A stretch of 64,000 nucleotides of DNA from Tetracentron sinense. Taxonomy: Eukaryota > Streptophyta > Magnoliopsida > Trochodendrales > Trochodendraceae. Shown piece by piece: positions 11,401-24,400 of the stretch. The notes beneath the pieces were generated by a model. It searched no databases, had not been told where the DNA came from, and worked only from the letters and a program-made list of their open reading frames with translations. Where the stretch lies: the NCBI GenBank assembly GCA_015143295.1, contig CM026570.1:22079250-22143249 (forward strand), given 5' to 3'. The position numbers and the translations under genes were made by a program. Numbering within the stretch: position 1 is the stretch's first letter; each line of letters opens with the position of its first letter.

Positions 11401-12500
11401 TATTACGACGAGCCAGCATTTTCATCTGGGATGAGGCAACCATGACATATCGCCATGCATTTGAAGCATTAGACAAGACATTAAATGATATAATTGGCAA
11501 TGCCCTACCATTTGGAAGAAAAGTATTTATTTTAGGGGGAGACTTTCATCAAGTTCTGCCTGTTGTTACGTAGAGCACACGTTCAAAAACTATTGATGCA
11601 TGCTTAGTAAAATCGCACATTTGACAATACGTTGAAGTCATCAGTCTAAAAGAAAATATGAGAGCGCGCTCAGATCCAAACTACTCAAATTTCTTACTCC
11701 GAATTGGTAATGGAGATGAGTCATGTATAGATTAAGATATGATAAAATTACCGACTGATATTGTCATTGAAAACGCAAGTGCAGACTCTGTTACAAACTT
11801 AATATCAGAAGTTTTCAACTTAATATCAGAAGTTTTTCCAAACCTACAACAAAACTCAATTGATCGGGATTATATGGTCAACAGGGCGATATTGACCCCA
11901 ACAAATGAATGTGTTGACATGCTCAATGACAAAATCATCAATATGTTTCCTGGCAATGAAGTCATTTACTATTCATTTGATACAGTTAAAGATGATACAC
12001 TGAATTTGTATCAACAAGAGTTTTTAAACTCTATTGCTCCAGGTGGATTGCCCCCTCATAAATTGACTCTCAAACTAGGAGCATCAATTATTCTTCTTAG
12101 AAATCTTGATCCACAATCTGGTTTGTGCAACGGAACTCGACTCATATGTCGTGGATTTCAAAGAAATGTTATTGATGCAGAAATCGCTACAGGCTTACAT
12201 CGTGGAACAAGAGTTTTTCTGCCATGTATTCCCCTCAAGCCTTCAGAAAATATACAATTGTCTTTCATTCTTGAAATGAAACAATTCCCAGTAAGGTTGA
12301 GTTTTGTGTTAACAATTAACACGTCACAAGGACAAACTATTCCTAATGTTGGAATATATCTCCCGCAACATGTTTTCAGTCACGGTCAATTGTATGTGGT
12401 ATTAGCAAGAGGAATTTCAAGGAAAAACACCAAAATCTTGGTGAAAAATGGAACTCTTCAAAGCAAACTTGAGACTTATACAAAAAAATGTTGTATATAA
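8423..12500 (+). pseudogene. RepHel (Rep/helicase) of Helitron 1, broken
   Basis: Remains of the Helitron transposase. The Helitron-like N domain is at about 8440-9104. The Rep domain has CNPSW and EFQKRGLPHIHILLIL, with the HUH motif (His-Ile-His) at 9771-9779, and KYLYKYVYK with the candidate catalytic tyrosines at 10184-10204. A Pif1-type helicase has Walker A GPGGTGKT at 11190-11213, Walker B IWDEAT near 11424-11441, GGDFHQVLPVV near 11540, and a C-terminal FVLTINTSQGQTIPNVG motif near 12301-12350. Both catalytic centres look intact. The frame, however, is broken by a stop in the N domain (GCT-TAG near 8442), a small indel near 9848, a stop after GGRTAHS (11330), and others near 11370 and 11570. 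Two intervals near 9110-9180 and 9360-9450 look like introns. Confidence 0.9.
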
Positions 12501-13483
12501 GGAGGTTTTACTTACATGACAAATGTATTACATCTTTCAATAAAATATTATTTTTTATATTGTTGAATTTTAAAATGAGATATTAATAATCTTATCATAT
12601 GACCTACAAAAAAAAAAAACTATAAAGACACCGATTGCAATATTTCAAAGAAGAGATACAGAGATGCAGATAATGTCACTGGACCACCATTCAAACATAC
12701 ACAACCAATATATTGTGGTCATATACTTGCTAATAAGAAAATTTCAATAACCTCTCACGATTAGCTAAAAATGACAAATGGGAATCCAATTTCCTTGCAC
12801 ATTAAGTCAGACGATCTTTCTACAGTGTTGGCTCAGAAATTGATGCAATTACGACTCTAAACCATAGGATTACCGAATTATACAATGGTACATATGTCTT
12901 TACTATGAGTATGGTGTTTTATAAATATTATTTCTTTCAAGAGATTATTATTACAATTAATTTTTTTTAATTTTGTCATTCAATACAGGTGTCGTATCTT
13001 TCAGACGAATCCCTATATATTTGGTGATGTCGAAGGTTTTTGTACTTTGATGTTTTCATACATACAAATCGTATTCTCCCGCTCTACATTCTAACATTTG
13101 AAATTGTGTTCTTCATCGCCAATGTTTCATTCTATTCATGTCTTTCACATTCTTCCACCCTTATTTTTTTATGGATGTTTTTTAACAAGATTGAGCTTCT
13201 ATAATACTAAGATGTCCGTTTCTCATTTTATGTATGCTTATTTGTTAGGTTATCAATATGAATGTATTCACATGAACGACATTGGTGCGTTGTGTATACT
13301 TACCTTCTAATAATAAAGTTAAATACTATTAGTTACATTGAACTAACAATTTATTACTATGTTAGACACTAACATATTTATAAAACAATATTCGCGATGT
13401 ATAGCATTTCATATTTACTCTGATCAGTAATTTTCATCCTATCATTATGTATACATTTTTTGCATTCAAAAGGACTGTTCACT
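12501..13483. other. Helitron 1 3' non-coding region
   Basis: Non-coding tail between the helicase stop and the terminal hairpin, colinear with 24410-25393 of Helitron 2. It has short T-rich ORFs and no recognisable gene. Confidence 0.7.
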
Positions 13484-13511
13484 CACGTGCATCGCACGTG
13501 CATTCTGCTAG
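13484..13511 (+). promoter_or_regulatory. Helitron 1 3' terminator hairpin and CTAG end
   Basis: Stem CACGTGC / GCACGTG with loop ATC at 13484-13500, spacer CATTCTG, then CTAG. In Helitrons this hairpin acts as the rolling-circle termination signal. The same 7-nt spacing is found in Helitron 2 and in the small Helitron at 57653-57990. Confidence 0.93.
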
Positions 13512-14258
13512 TATAAATATAATAGAAGAAAGATCAAACGGAGCACCTGTTCCTGTTCTCTTCAACATCAACCCAATACGCGATATTATTCAGATTCTAT
13601 ACCGTATGTGTTAGCTCTTACAAATTATATTTTTCATCTAAAAACTACAGATATCTGAAATTAACAGTCATCTTACAGAAAGGAGCATTGATTTGAAGTA
13701 TATAGGATAAAATTACAGCATCGAAGAAGAGAAGATCGTAAAGGAATTGCAAGATGGCAAAAGGAAGAGTGAAGATTCCGCATCAAACCCAGCACAAGAT
13801 TCTCCGACATATGAGACGTATGGAAGAGTGAAGAGGGATGAAGAAGGATAGCCAGCAACTTCAATCCCGGCGATACAACAAGAACAATGGGAGTGATAGT
13901 TCTTCGTCGTGTTTCAACTACTTGTACGTTTTGCTCTTCATCATAGCAGTTTCAAGGTTATACTTTCTACTGAAGAACATCACATAAGACCATGACTCGA
14001 GTGGCCCTCCTTATTCTCCTTCAGATTCAATTCAAACATTCTTCTGTTTTTCTCTTTCTATTTAGATTTTGTTTATTTGTTTTTTGGGAGTCCTTTGTGT
14101 GTACTCATTGCATGGGATTTCTCCATTGACTTCTTTTTTCTTCTTTTTTTTATTCGAATTACCTTATATTTTTAGGTTTATGGATTTGATTTTCCACTTT
14201 TAATAGTATTGATATTTGTCTGTTATTTATTTATTTTTCCTTTATATTTGTTTTTAGG
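13512..14258 (+). repeat. Segment copy B behind Helitron 1
   Basis: Matches copy A (1058-1786) and, over its first ~170 bp, copy C (25422-25588). It starts with the T that follows the Helitron CTAG. It is closer to copy C than to copy A: both B and C have the AATACGCGATATTATTCAG context and the 28-bp block ATATCTGAAATTAACAGTCA... that A lacks. Confidence 0.85.
13754..13987 (+). pseudogene. Second copy of the small membrane ORF, nonsense at codon 26
   Basis: It aligns without indels to 1281-1514, and both run 234 nt to TAA. Codon 26 is CGA in copy A and TGA here, a C-to-T change at a CpG and so typical of methylated-cytosine decay. The basic N-terminus, SDSSSSC and the hydrophobic C-terminal segment (NYLYVLLFIIAVSRLYFLL) are conserved. 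Two differences place Arg and Phe in the membrane segment. A downstream Met codon could still start a shorter peptide, but I treat it as a pseudogene. Confidence 0.6.
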
Positions 14259-14262
14259 AATG

Positions 14263-14566
14263 AAATCCTCTAGGGTTGCAACCGGACTCCGAGAGTCCCG
14301 TTATGCCTCCCTAAGGTCGCCACATGACCCTTTTGACACCATTAATTGGGGTTAAGATTCACCAACCCATCCTTGGTTTTTAGAAAAAAAAAATATTTTT
14401 AAAAAGTATCTCTGGTGTAAAAAAATATTTTTAAAAGCTTAATATATTTTTTTCTAGAAACCAAGGATGGGTGAATCTTAACCACAGTTAAGGGTCTTAA
14501 AAGAGACACATGGTAACCTAGGGACATAACGGGACTCCCCCAAGTCCGGTTGGTTGTAAAGGATTT
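14263..14566. mobile_element. Foldback MITE, complete copy
   Basis: The left arm starts AAATCCTCTAGGGTTG and the right arm ends CAACCAACC-type sequence (as complement) with GGATTT. The arms pair over most of ~130 bp each: ACCGGACTC...GTCCCGTTATG, CCACATG, GGTTAAGATTCAC and CCATCCTTGGTTT all recur inverted. An A/T-rich centre joins them at about 14385-14450. It contains the GTTAAGATTCACT core seen throughout the window. No coding capacity. The flanks do not show a convincing target duplication, so the superfamily is open. Confidence 0.85.
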
Positions 14567-14693
14567 AATTTTTTATTCCATGTAACATGAGGCGAGAGGT
14601 TGACTTCTCCATATTATCAAGATTCAGGCAACGCATTTCCTCTGGCAAGTCCGGTTGGTTGTAAAGGGTTCATTCATTTTTCCATATAATAAC
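14542..14693. repeat. 105-bp tandem duplication, second unit split by an LTR
   Basis: Unit 1 (14542-14646) starts AAGTCCGGTTGGTTGTAAAGG and contains ATGAGGCGAGAGGTTGACTT. Unit 2 starts at 14647 with the same phrase, is interrupted by the solo LTR after 14693, and resumes at 15698 with ATGAGGCGAGAGGTTGACTT. Unit 1 therefore preserves an empty-site relative of the LTR insertion point. Confidence 0.85.
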
Positions 14694-15692
14694 TGTTGGG
14701 AAAAAATCTGTTTTGGAAAAATCTGGGTGGTTTGGAAAACTAGTTTTTTACAAACTTTGACCCAAAATATAAGTGGGACCCACAAGGGTTTTGAGGCGGG
14801 TCCAATTGGATCTGTGTTCTCCTCCATGAGGAGATTAACGTGGTATATTTACTTGTCCAAAACAGTGAAGTGGTGAATGAGAAACTAATCTCAAAGTGGG
14901 CCACTTGAACATGTGTTGTAAGTTAAAGAATAGTATAGAATAATAGTCCCACATCGGAAAACTATTGAAACCATAGAATGGTTTATATACCATTACCTTG
15001 GAGTAAAGGGTGGGCCCTTTGGGCAACCAAATTTTGCGAAGGGGTGAGTCCATGCTCCAAGGTTTAACCAACCACACACACGCGCGCCGCCGCCCCGACC
15101 CGTGTTCGAGTCCGGGCGGCCGGCTGGCTTTTGGTTATAGTGGGCCTTAAAGCCTGGCCCCTATATTTATTTTTTTGCTGGGCCAAAGCCCATTCAACTT
15201 AAAAAGAACCCAGCAGTTTTTTTTTAATCCAACAGTCATGTCTATTGGATTTAAAAACTAAAACCCAAAAGACATGACCATTCTAGACAGTCTCCTTAGC
15301 CTATTATTTAAGGTTTTTCTGCTGCATTTTTTGGAATACGAAAATCAGATCTTCTACTCCCTAATTTTCCATCTTCTTCTGTATTCTAATCTGCATTTCA
15401 GAGAGAGAGTACTAAACATCCCTGGTTCGTTGTGTCCTTGGGTTTCTAGTGGTAGTACCCAGGACGAGACTGTTGTATCTTGGGAGATAAGTTGCTGTAG
15501 GCCGTGACCACCTATGCGGAGCAATATTTTCTTAAGGACATTGAATTCAATTCAAGCCTCAGTCAGTAAAGTGCACTATCTCTTATTTTCTATTCTGTTA
15601 ACATTGTTATGTGTTCTGTAATTATTTTAGTATTTTGTATTTTGCATCTCTTCATTATATAACATACAGTAATTTTAGCAATATCTCCAACA
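14694..15692. mobile_element. Solo LTR with perfect 5-bp target duplication
   Basis: A 999-bp unit starting TGTTGG and ending CCAACA (6-bp inverted termini), flanked by ATAAC at 14689-14693 and at 15693-15697. Inside are a TCCCACATCGG block near 14949 and TTTATATACC near 14983, probably the LTR promoter. There is no internal coding region, so this is a solo LTR left by LTR-LTR recombination. An orientation with the TATA-like block near the left fits the plus strand. Confidence 0.93.
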
Positions 15693-15755
15693 ATAACATG
15701 AGGCGAGAGGTTGACTTCTCTGTATTATTAAGATTCAATATGCAACGGATTTCCA

Positions 15756-15964
15756 CTGGGAGATACCCGAGGATCACACTTGGGCAAGCCTCTTCATGAC
15801 TAAGTTAACGCGTTCAATGCTGTTTCAGTAAGAGGTGATACCATGCATCTCACACACGTTTCCATTGGGTGGTACACACACACCTTCTCAACTCGTCACA
15901 TGTCCTCTTTGACCCTTATTAAATGTGGTTAAAATGTAGTCAGCCCTAGGATTAAATAATCTAA
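15756..15964. repeat. MITE-family arm interrupted by Helitron 2
   Basis: Near 15905-15964 the sequence ACATGTCCTCTTTGACCC...GTGGTTAAAATG...CCCTAGGATTAA resembles one arm of the GTTAAGATTCACT MITE family and stops at the Helitron 5' end. The rest has no recognised feature. Confidence 0.5.
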
Positions 15965-15996
15965 TCTTCTCTACTATTATAATGAGAGAAGAGAGT
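15965..15996 (+). promoter_or_regulatory. Helitron 2 5' terminus
   Basis: TC start after a host A. CTTCTCT and AGAGAAG are separated by ACTATTATAATG and can pair. The minus strand of 57966-57990 carries the same ACTATTATAATG core next to its TC end. Confidence 0.8.
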
Positions 15997-18900
15997 TTGA
16001 TTGATTTTTTAATTTTATGCCCTTAAAGCCCCTTTCTACTTTTATTATATACCACACAATTGAGTGGTTATTGAAGGGTATGATAGACATTTCCAGCATA
16101 ACTACCCCCCACACCCTTCAAATACCACAATTCACGCAATTTTCTGTTCTTTCTTTTCTCACGACTCTTGCTCTCTTCTATCACACAATGTCCTTTGATT
16201 TGAGTTCCTCCGTTGTCCTCTGCCTCCCTTCTCAGCCAGACCTAACACTTCCAGCAGCCACACTTGCTAACGTCTCCTCCTTCTTGGTGCCACCACTTGC
16301 TTATGGCGATTGTTGCTACTGCATTCCGTAAGTTTTTCTGTCTTCTTTACTCTATTTCTTATTCCTTCTCATATGCTTCCACCCTAAATTTCTTCCATCT
16401 TCTTATCATATGTTATTGAATTATAAAATTTAGATTCATCTATCCCATGTGAATTCAATGGATATATGATTTTCATTTGCCTTTGTAGTGATTATTTTTT
16501 TTTGCTACAGATCACATCCGATCCAAAAATAAATCACAATCTTGATTAGTTCTTTATGTTCAAAAAATTTTGTAACCAGTAGGGATAACTGATTTTCATT
16601 CATACACAGAAAAACAGTTCAAGAACTTAAAACATAGGTTTCTTCTGCCCATTATAATTTTAAACTGAGAATTCCGTGTCCTCCCCAACTAAATTTTTCC
16701 ACCTTAAATCCAATCCCAGCAGATCTACATGTTCTATTCTAAACAAGTTATAACATGCTCGATTATTTTGCATATTTGTATTTCGACTTCATCCCTTGAT
16801 CTAGACAATCTGATGATCATCGAGCCATTCCTTGATTTAGTCGGAAGGCGAACATAGCATCAATCATTTGATGCTTACCATTTGATCATTTACTTTTATT
16901 TAAATTGTCAAACAAAATGTTAGCTATGATATTTAAGATGCAATTGACCGGACTGTAAAACTCACCTGAGTGATTCAAACTTTGTGGGCGTGACTGTGTG
17001 GGGGATGGTTTTTTATGAAAAAGGCACCCCCCCCCCCCCCCCATTTTAAAAATAATAAATACAGAACTCTAATAACTAAACTTTCAATACCTACTTTTTT
17101 TTCTTAATTTTCGTGATGATTTGAATGGTTACAAAGGCGCAGTGACTAGCACACCCACACCCTGCATTAGTCTAATGCCATAGCCACATGTCCCTTTTAA
17201 CACACCTTTAACTATGGTTAAGTTTAAGAAAATTATAGTTAATATTTTTTTTTTTGTCCTTTTTAAAAATCAAGCTTAGATTGCTTAACCATAGGAGTGA
17301 GTGAATCTTAACTACAGTTGATGTATAACTTTTTAAGGTTAAGCACATTTAAAGGGAGTTAAATGTCAAGGGTTATGAAACTTAACAATAGTTAATATTA
17401 ACAAATATTTAACTTTGGTTATGAATTCTAAACTCTTTACTTTAATATTTTTTCCCTAGATACCAAAGTAATTAGGTCCTTGAACACTTAGGGTAATTGA
17501 ATCTTAACTCTGGTTAATAGAGAATCTAACTCTTAGAGTTAATTTTTTATCTCTACAAGCAAATGTTAGATCATTGTTCCATTAGGGTTAAATTATTAGT
17601 TAACTAAGGAGAAATGTTAGATCGTTTTACCTTTTGTGTTAAAAAATTAGTTAACTCGGATTAGGAAGTTTTAACTCTTCTGGATAATTTTATTTTTTTT
17701 TTCCTAATAACCAACTTTAGAGGAAAGGAATCGAACTTAAGACCTCATTGAGATATGGAGGTACTGATGAAACAAAATCATGTATTTATTCTTCTCCTCC
17801 TCTGTAACAACCTAACCCAGTAATGGCGGATTCTGGGAATTATTCCCAATTTTTCAATCCATGTGTACTTCATCTACGGGTTTGGAGCTAGAATACCCTT
17901 TTTAGTATGATTATGATTTTTTTTTCTCTTTGTTTAGTCTTTTATATCTGAGTCTATCTAAAACTTAAAAGAGGGAGTCTTCCAATTAATTCGTTAGTAA
18001 AACGAGTGGATATTTGGGTTGTAGAGCTAAGGCATGCTCCCCACATGGAAAATATGGTAAGCATCTATAAAGAAACATATTCATATCACCATCCCTTTGG
18101 GTGTGTAGGACTTGGGTTTGACTCATTGTGTGGCGGACCATGTATGGAAACCAAATTATTTAAAGAGATTTAAAAGGGACAGTGTTGCACTTAATATTGG
18201 TTGTGGGTCACTTGTTACTAACTCTATCCGCTAAACCCTCATTTAACGCAACATCTAGGATCATTAAATGGTTCGGGCACAATTCATCCAATCAACCTTT
18301 TAAATTTACTTAGTGTTTCTTTTCTAAATCATATAGGTTAAAAGTACACTGAGATTATAGTAGATTATCAATTTTAATTTACTTCTCACATTTTTTATGA
18401 TTATTTTCGATCAATGAATTGCAAAATTACATTTGATACCATGGTAATTATGCTTTGTAAACTTTTATTTCTCAATAACATTATAAATTCTGTTACATGT
18501 TTCACTGAAGTTGGTTGTTATTGTTCTCTTATTCTTTCCTTAATGGATATCTAAGAATTTTTCTTTCATAAAACATAATCTATTGTGTAGGGGTCCACCA
18601 GGTTTATCAAATCTTATAGATACAAACTATTGACCTACTTCGACATCAATTGGAATCTTGAGCAAGGTACCGCTTCTTTTAACTCTATGATGGATATTGA
18701 AGATGTACCATGTTGTTATCTCATTGTCTCTGTGTTATGTTTTTCTCCATTTTTAATTGATGCATCTACTGTATGTTATGTGGATTGTAGAGCCTATAGA
18801 TACTATAATTGGTTTTAGATCTCTCTCATTATTCCCTACTTAATTTTTTCAAAGGAGTTTTTTTTTTTGTTTTACTTTTAGATTTTGTTGATGGTTCGAC

Positions 18901-19457
18901 AAATGGAATTTTATGGGTTTGCTTTGGATTCCTTATTTTATTTTGATTCTCCAGAGTTTTCCAAAGATATATGAATATGGGTTATGTATATGGCTTAATA
19001 AGGGATAGTTTAACAAGTCATTGGAAGAATATTTTATGATTTTCACTCATTTCATTAATTAATACACTGTAAAATTACTTTAGTTGTATTTCAACCAATT
19101 TTAGTGGAATAAAAAATAAAATAGAAATTATATTGACCATGTAAACACAAACATAAAAAAAATAACATCTAAAAGTTCTGCTTCACGATTAGATCACTTA
19201 AGAGTTCTGCTTCACGATTAAAATAATCTTCTAGCTCTTTTTTTGTCTATCTCTTCAAAAACTCTACAAATTATGTCACCAAATTTAATTTGTAAAGATC
19301 CTTTAGTGAACATTAATTAATTAGCTATGTTTTCAAATTGGAACTTAGTTTTCTAGGCTTCACTCTTTCTCACTATTTTAAAATCTCACTATTTCAGAAA
19401 AATAACCCTCTATAATAATCTACCTTTTAATCGTAATAGATTTAGATTTTAAATGTT
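15997..19457. other. Helitron 2 5' region, non-coding with MITE arms
   Basis: An ORF at 16017-16331 has no recognised domain and a low-complexity composition, so I do not call it a gene. A C16 run lies at 17027-17042. From about 17170 to 17720, GTTAAG-type MITE arms occur several times in both orientations. No further gene seen. Confidence 0.5.
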
Positions 19458-22400
19458 TTGCATATTGAAGAACGGATTAAGAAATTTAGAAGATATATAC
19501 GTCGAAGATTTCTTAGGATGACTCCAGGTGATAGAGAACAAAGAAAACTTCGGCAAACCAGAATTAGAGGACAACGATGGTGGTCTCAATTAAGCAGTGA
19601 ACAAAGGGAGCTACGAAGGGAACAACAATGCATTGCATACCATCGTAGACAAGATCAAAGATTTAGTATACATTTGAGTGAATCATCACGACAACCAACA
19701 AATTCTAGAGGCATCCAACTACCTACGAGATCAAATAGTGAAAGTCTACCACAAGACGTGTCTAATGACCTTCAATGCAATGCAACAATTGGAAATGATG
19801 TTCAACAAGAAAGAATACGGATACGTGATATACGATGCATGGCACGTGAATTTCCAACATATCAAACCTCTAACAATGGGATACAAATACGGAGGAGGAA
19901 TGCTCGATTGACTCATGTTCATGGTCAAGCTCAATGAGATCAACTACACTATCATAGATTACACTTATGAAATATTAAAAAGGCTATCTAACAAATATTT
20001 AAATAGAAAATTTTTAAGAACCATTTTATATTAGAGATCCTTTAATTCATTACATCACTCTTCGTATGCAGATATACATAATATCTACAAAAAACATCAA
20101 GAAAATCAACAAGATCAAGTCCAAGTTGTGAGATATGAAATGCACTCTACAAGTCCTAGGTGTGGTCATAATATTGGTAGACATTATATCGAGGAAAATG
20201 TCCATAGAAACAATTTGTCAATCCCAAGAATTTGTAATCATTGTGGTGCAAAATAGTTTCAGTTTAACTCTAATAATCTATGTTGTAACAATTGAATGAT
20301 GAATCTTTCTTCACTAGCAGCTCTACCAGAATTATTGAGTTTATATAGCGACGATACGGCTCAGGCGATTCATTTTAGACATTTCATTCGAGCATACAAT
20401 TTCGTATTTGCATTCACATCTATGGGCGTCAAGATTGATGAAAATCTTCCAAATGGAAGAGGTGGAGTTTACACATTTCGTGCACAAGGTGTCATTTATC
20501 ACAAAATTGGAAGTCTATTTCCTAATCAAGGCAGCAGGCCCAGGTATATACAAATGTATATTTATGACACCGGCCATGAAATTGAAAATCGAATGTCAAA
20601 AAATAACTTACTAAATGTTGAGATTGTGATAAAGTTAAAACAAATCTTAGATGCTCACAACCCTTTCGTTAATATCTTTCGGTCACTTGCACAACGACCT
20701 GATCTACAAACATGCCACCTATTAATTCGAGCTGAGATTTCACGTAATCAACCTCAATACAACCTACCTACTATTTCACAAGTTGTAGTAATATTGTCTG
20801 ATGTTGGCGATAATAAAGGTAGACAAGCAAGAGATATTATTGTACAAACCAGTACTGGATATCTACAAAATGTAGCAGATACAGCAAGTTATTATGATCC
20901 ATTGCAGTATCTTCTCTTACTTCCTTATCGGACTCATGGTCGGGATTTAGATGTTTATAATGAAAGACAACGAAGAGTGAGTTGTCGTTCGTATTACGCC
21001 TATATGCTCAAAGTTATCTCTTAATTCTAATTTTTAATTTAATATTTACGTGTAGTTAATATGATCCATATTTAATTCAAATTAATTTTAATACAGATTA
21101 GGGATTTTGAACCATCAATTCTTCTGCGTAGTGGTTGACTTTTTCAATAATATTCAGTCAATAATTACGTAAAGATAGAAATTCAAAAAATGAGATACTT
21201 ACGTGATAATCAAAATGTAATAAGATCAGATTTATACCAAGGTTTGCAAGATGCAGTAGCTACTGGGGAGATAAATGCAAGTATGCATTGCACAAATTAC
21301 TTAGTCTTATATTCATAACAGTTATATATCTCCAACTAAGTACAAAAATTATTTCAACATATTTCAGATAGAGTTGGGCGTCAAATCATTCTTCCATCCT
21401 TTTTTATTGGAGGCCCTAGAGATATGTATCAGCGTTATCAAGATGATATGAGATTGGTGCAGAAATTTGGAAAACCGGATATTTTTCTAACAATGACATG
21501 CAATCCTTCTTGGTCAGAAATTACAAGAGAATTACTTCCTGGACAATTGCCTCAAGATCGTCCTAATTTGACTACAATATTTTGTTCTAAATGTGAAGAA
21601 CTAACAAAGGACATCATTGAACTCGTCGTACTAGGAAAGATACTCGCGCATGTGAGTGTTATTGAATTTCAGAAACGAGGGATACCTCATATTTATATAC
21701 TTCTTATTTTGAGCGACGATGATAAACTTCTGAATCCTGATGAATATGACACCTTAGTACGATCTGAGATACCTTACCGTCAAGCAAAACCAGAATTGTT
21801 GAATTGTGTTATCAAACATATGGTACATGGGCCATGTGGGTCGCACAGGATAAATTCTCCATGCATGAAAGATGGAATTTGCAAGAAGGGTTATCCAAGA
21901 AAATTCGCACCTGCAACGATTCAAGGCAATGACTCCTATCTAATTTATCAACGTCGTGATGATGGTCGTTTTGTTTATCTCAACAACAATCCAAATAAGT
22001 TGGTCGATAATCGATGGGTGGTCCCTTACAATCCTTGGTTACTTCGAAAATTTGATCGTCACATTAATGTTGATATATGTGCTAACATTAAATCTGTCAA
22101 GTATCTGTATAAGTATGTTTACAAATGCCCAGATCGTGTATTTATGGAAGTATCACATGGTAATCGTGACGATGAAATTTCTTAATTTGTCGATACTCGG
22201 TGGATATGTGCTTCTGAATCTCTTTGGAGATTGTTAAATTTTCAATTGCATCGAATTTATCCTTCAGTTGAGTCTTTACAAATTCATTTACCCAATAAAC
22301 AAGAAGTTAGGTATTACAGTCATCAATACCTTCCAAATATGTTGTCTGATGATCATACTTTGAAAACAATGTTGACAGAGTTTTTTGCTACAAATGCAAT

Positions 22401-24400
22401 AGACAGTGAATCACAAAGCTGCCTATATCATGAATTTCCAAAAACATACCGTTGGATAGAAAGGGAGATGTTTTGGAGGAGAAGAAGAAATGAGATACGT
22501 GTTTTAGGAAGACTGTATACAGTTTCACCAATGGAAGGCGAACGATATTTTCTAAGGTTACTCCTTAATCAAGTCAGTTGTCCGACATCTTTTAATGATT
22601 TGTTGGACTATAATGGAATTCATTATCAAACTTTCAAATAAGTTGCTGAACAACGAGCTTTGCTTTAAAGTGATAATGACATTAGAGAGTGCTTCTATAA
22701 AGCTATTAATTCCAAAGTGTCAAATTCTCTACATCGATTGTTTGTCACTATCTCAATATTCTGTACTCTAACGAAGATATCTGAATTGTGGAAGGAATTT
22801 AACAATTACATGTCTGAGGATTATCCAACAAGTTTGACAAATTTGAAAAGAGTTCGTACCAACAGACTTCTCAAAGATATTCAAAATCTTCTCATGCAAC
22901 ATAGTAGATTTTTTTACAGATTTCGAACTTCCTCAAGTGGATGATGATTTCGTATCTAACATACCAATATCTAAGCTAATAGATGTTGAGCTCTCCGTGA
23001 ATATACCTGATGAGGATGTTGCTGCAATCGATAAACTAAATGCAGACCAAAAAATTGCATACAATACAATAATGGCTTCTATTGGTAGAACTCAAGACAC
23101 AATCTACTTTATTGATGGTCCTAGTGGAACAGGAAAGACATTTCTATATCATGCAATGTTAGCTTTTATTAGAAAATCTGGAAAAATTACAATAGCTACT
23201 ACAACCTCAGGGATAGCTTCAACTTTAATTTCAGGCGGTCGTACTGCACATTCAAGATTCAAGATACCAATACGTTTGGATTCATCATCTATGTGTAATA
23301 TTATCAAACAATCCGACGTTGCAAAATTATTACGACGAGCCAGCATTTTCATCTGGGATGAGGCAACCATGACACATCGCCATGCATTTGAAGTATTAGA
23401 CAGGACATTAAAGGTTATAATTGGCAATGCCCTACCATTTGGAGGAAAAGTATTTGTTTTAGGGGGTGACTTTCGTCAAGTTCTGCCTGTTGTTACGCAG
23501 GGCACACGTTCAGAAACTATTGATGCATGCTTATTAAAATCGTACATTTGACAACATGTTGAAGTCATTAGTCTAAAAGAAAATATTAGAGCGCGCTCAA
23601 ATCCAAATTACTCAAATTTCTTACTCTGAATTGGTAATGGAGATGAGCCATAAATAGATGAAGATATGATAAAATTATTGACTGATATTGTCATTGAAAA
23701 CGCAAGTGCAGACTCTGTTACAAACTTAATATCAAAAGTTTTCAACTTAATATCAGCAGTTTTCCCAAACCTACAACAAAACTCAATTGATCGGGATTAT
23801 ATGGTCAACATGGCGATATTAACCCTAACAAATGAATGTGTTGACATGCTCAATGACAAAATCATCAATATGTTTCCTAGCAATGAAGTCATTTACTATT
23901 CATTTGATACGGTTAAAGATGATACACTGAATTTTTATCAATAAGAGTTTTTAAACTCTATTGCTCCAGGTGGATTGCCCCCTCATAAATTGACTCTCAA
24001 ACTAGGAGTGTCAATTATTCTTCTTAGAAATCTTGATCCACAATTTGGTTTGTGCAACGGAACTCGACTCATATCCCGTGGATTTCAAGGAAATCTCAAT
24101 GATGCAGAAATCGCTACAGGCTTACATCATGGAACAAGAGTTTTTCCGTCACGCATTTCCCTCAAGCCTTCAGAAAATATACAATTGTCTTTCATTCTAA
24201 AAATGAAACAATTCCCAGTAAGGTTGAGTTTTGTGTTAACAATTAACACGTCACATGGACGAACTATTCCTCATGTTGAATATATCTCCCACAACATGTT
24301 TTCAGTCACAGTCAATTGTATGTGGCATTATCAAGAGGAATTTCAGGGGAAAACACCAAGAACTAGGTAAAAAATAGAACTCTTCAAGGCAAACTTGAGA
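19458..24400 (+). pseudogene. RepHel (Rep/helicase) of Helitron 2, broken
   Basis: More complete than Helitron 1. An Arg/Gln-rich N-terminal exon (19458-19937, with RWWSQLSSEQRELRREQQ) is followed by an exon with a Cys cluster CNHCGAK...LCCNN (about 20240-20295) and the Helitron-like N domain (20296-21024). Next are the Rep domain (21424-22185) and a Pif1 helicase (22937-24300). Defects: TAG and TGA inside the Cys-cluster exon; the HUH motif reads His-Ile-Tyr because the second His codon is TAT (21694-21696); Walker A reads GPSGTGKT (23117-23140). Stops occur near 22639, 22667 and 23549, with more near 23629 and 23942, and there is a frameshift near 22930. Walker B (IWDEAT), GGDFRQVLPVV and the YLYKYVYK tyrosines (22102-22122) are retained. 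Not expected to encode a working transposase. Confidence 0.92.

Larger units (their letters stand above)
8423..13511 (+). mobile_element. Helitron 1, 5'-truncated
   Basis: A rolling-circle transposon whose 3' terminus is intact. The hairpin CACGTGCATCGCACGTG at 13484-13500 is followed by a 7-nt spacer, CTAG at 13508-13511 and a host T. The body matches 20337-25421 of Helitron 2 almost colinearly, with about 6% differences by hand count over 220 bp near 8530-8750. Everything that Helitron 2 has before about 20337, including the 5' terminus and the N-terminal exons, is missing and replaced by an LTR fragment. Without its 5' end it should be immobile. Confidence 0.92.

Noticed and set aside
11222..11500. 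Antisense ORF over the Helitron helicase (also 23149-23427)
   Set aside because: Both lie exactly opposite the helicase frame and have no recognisable domain; shadow frames.
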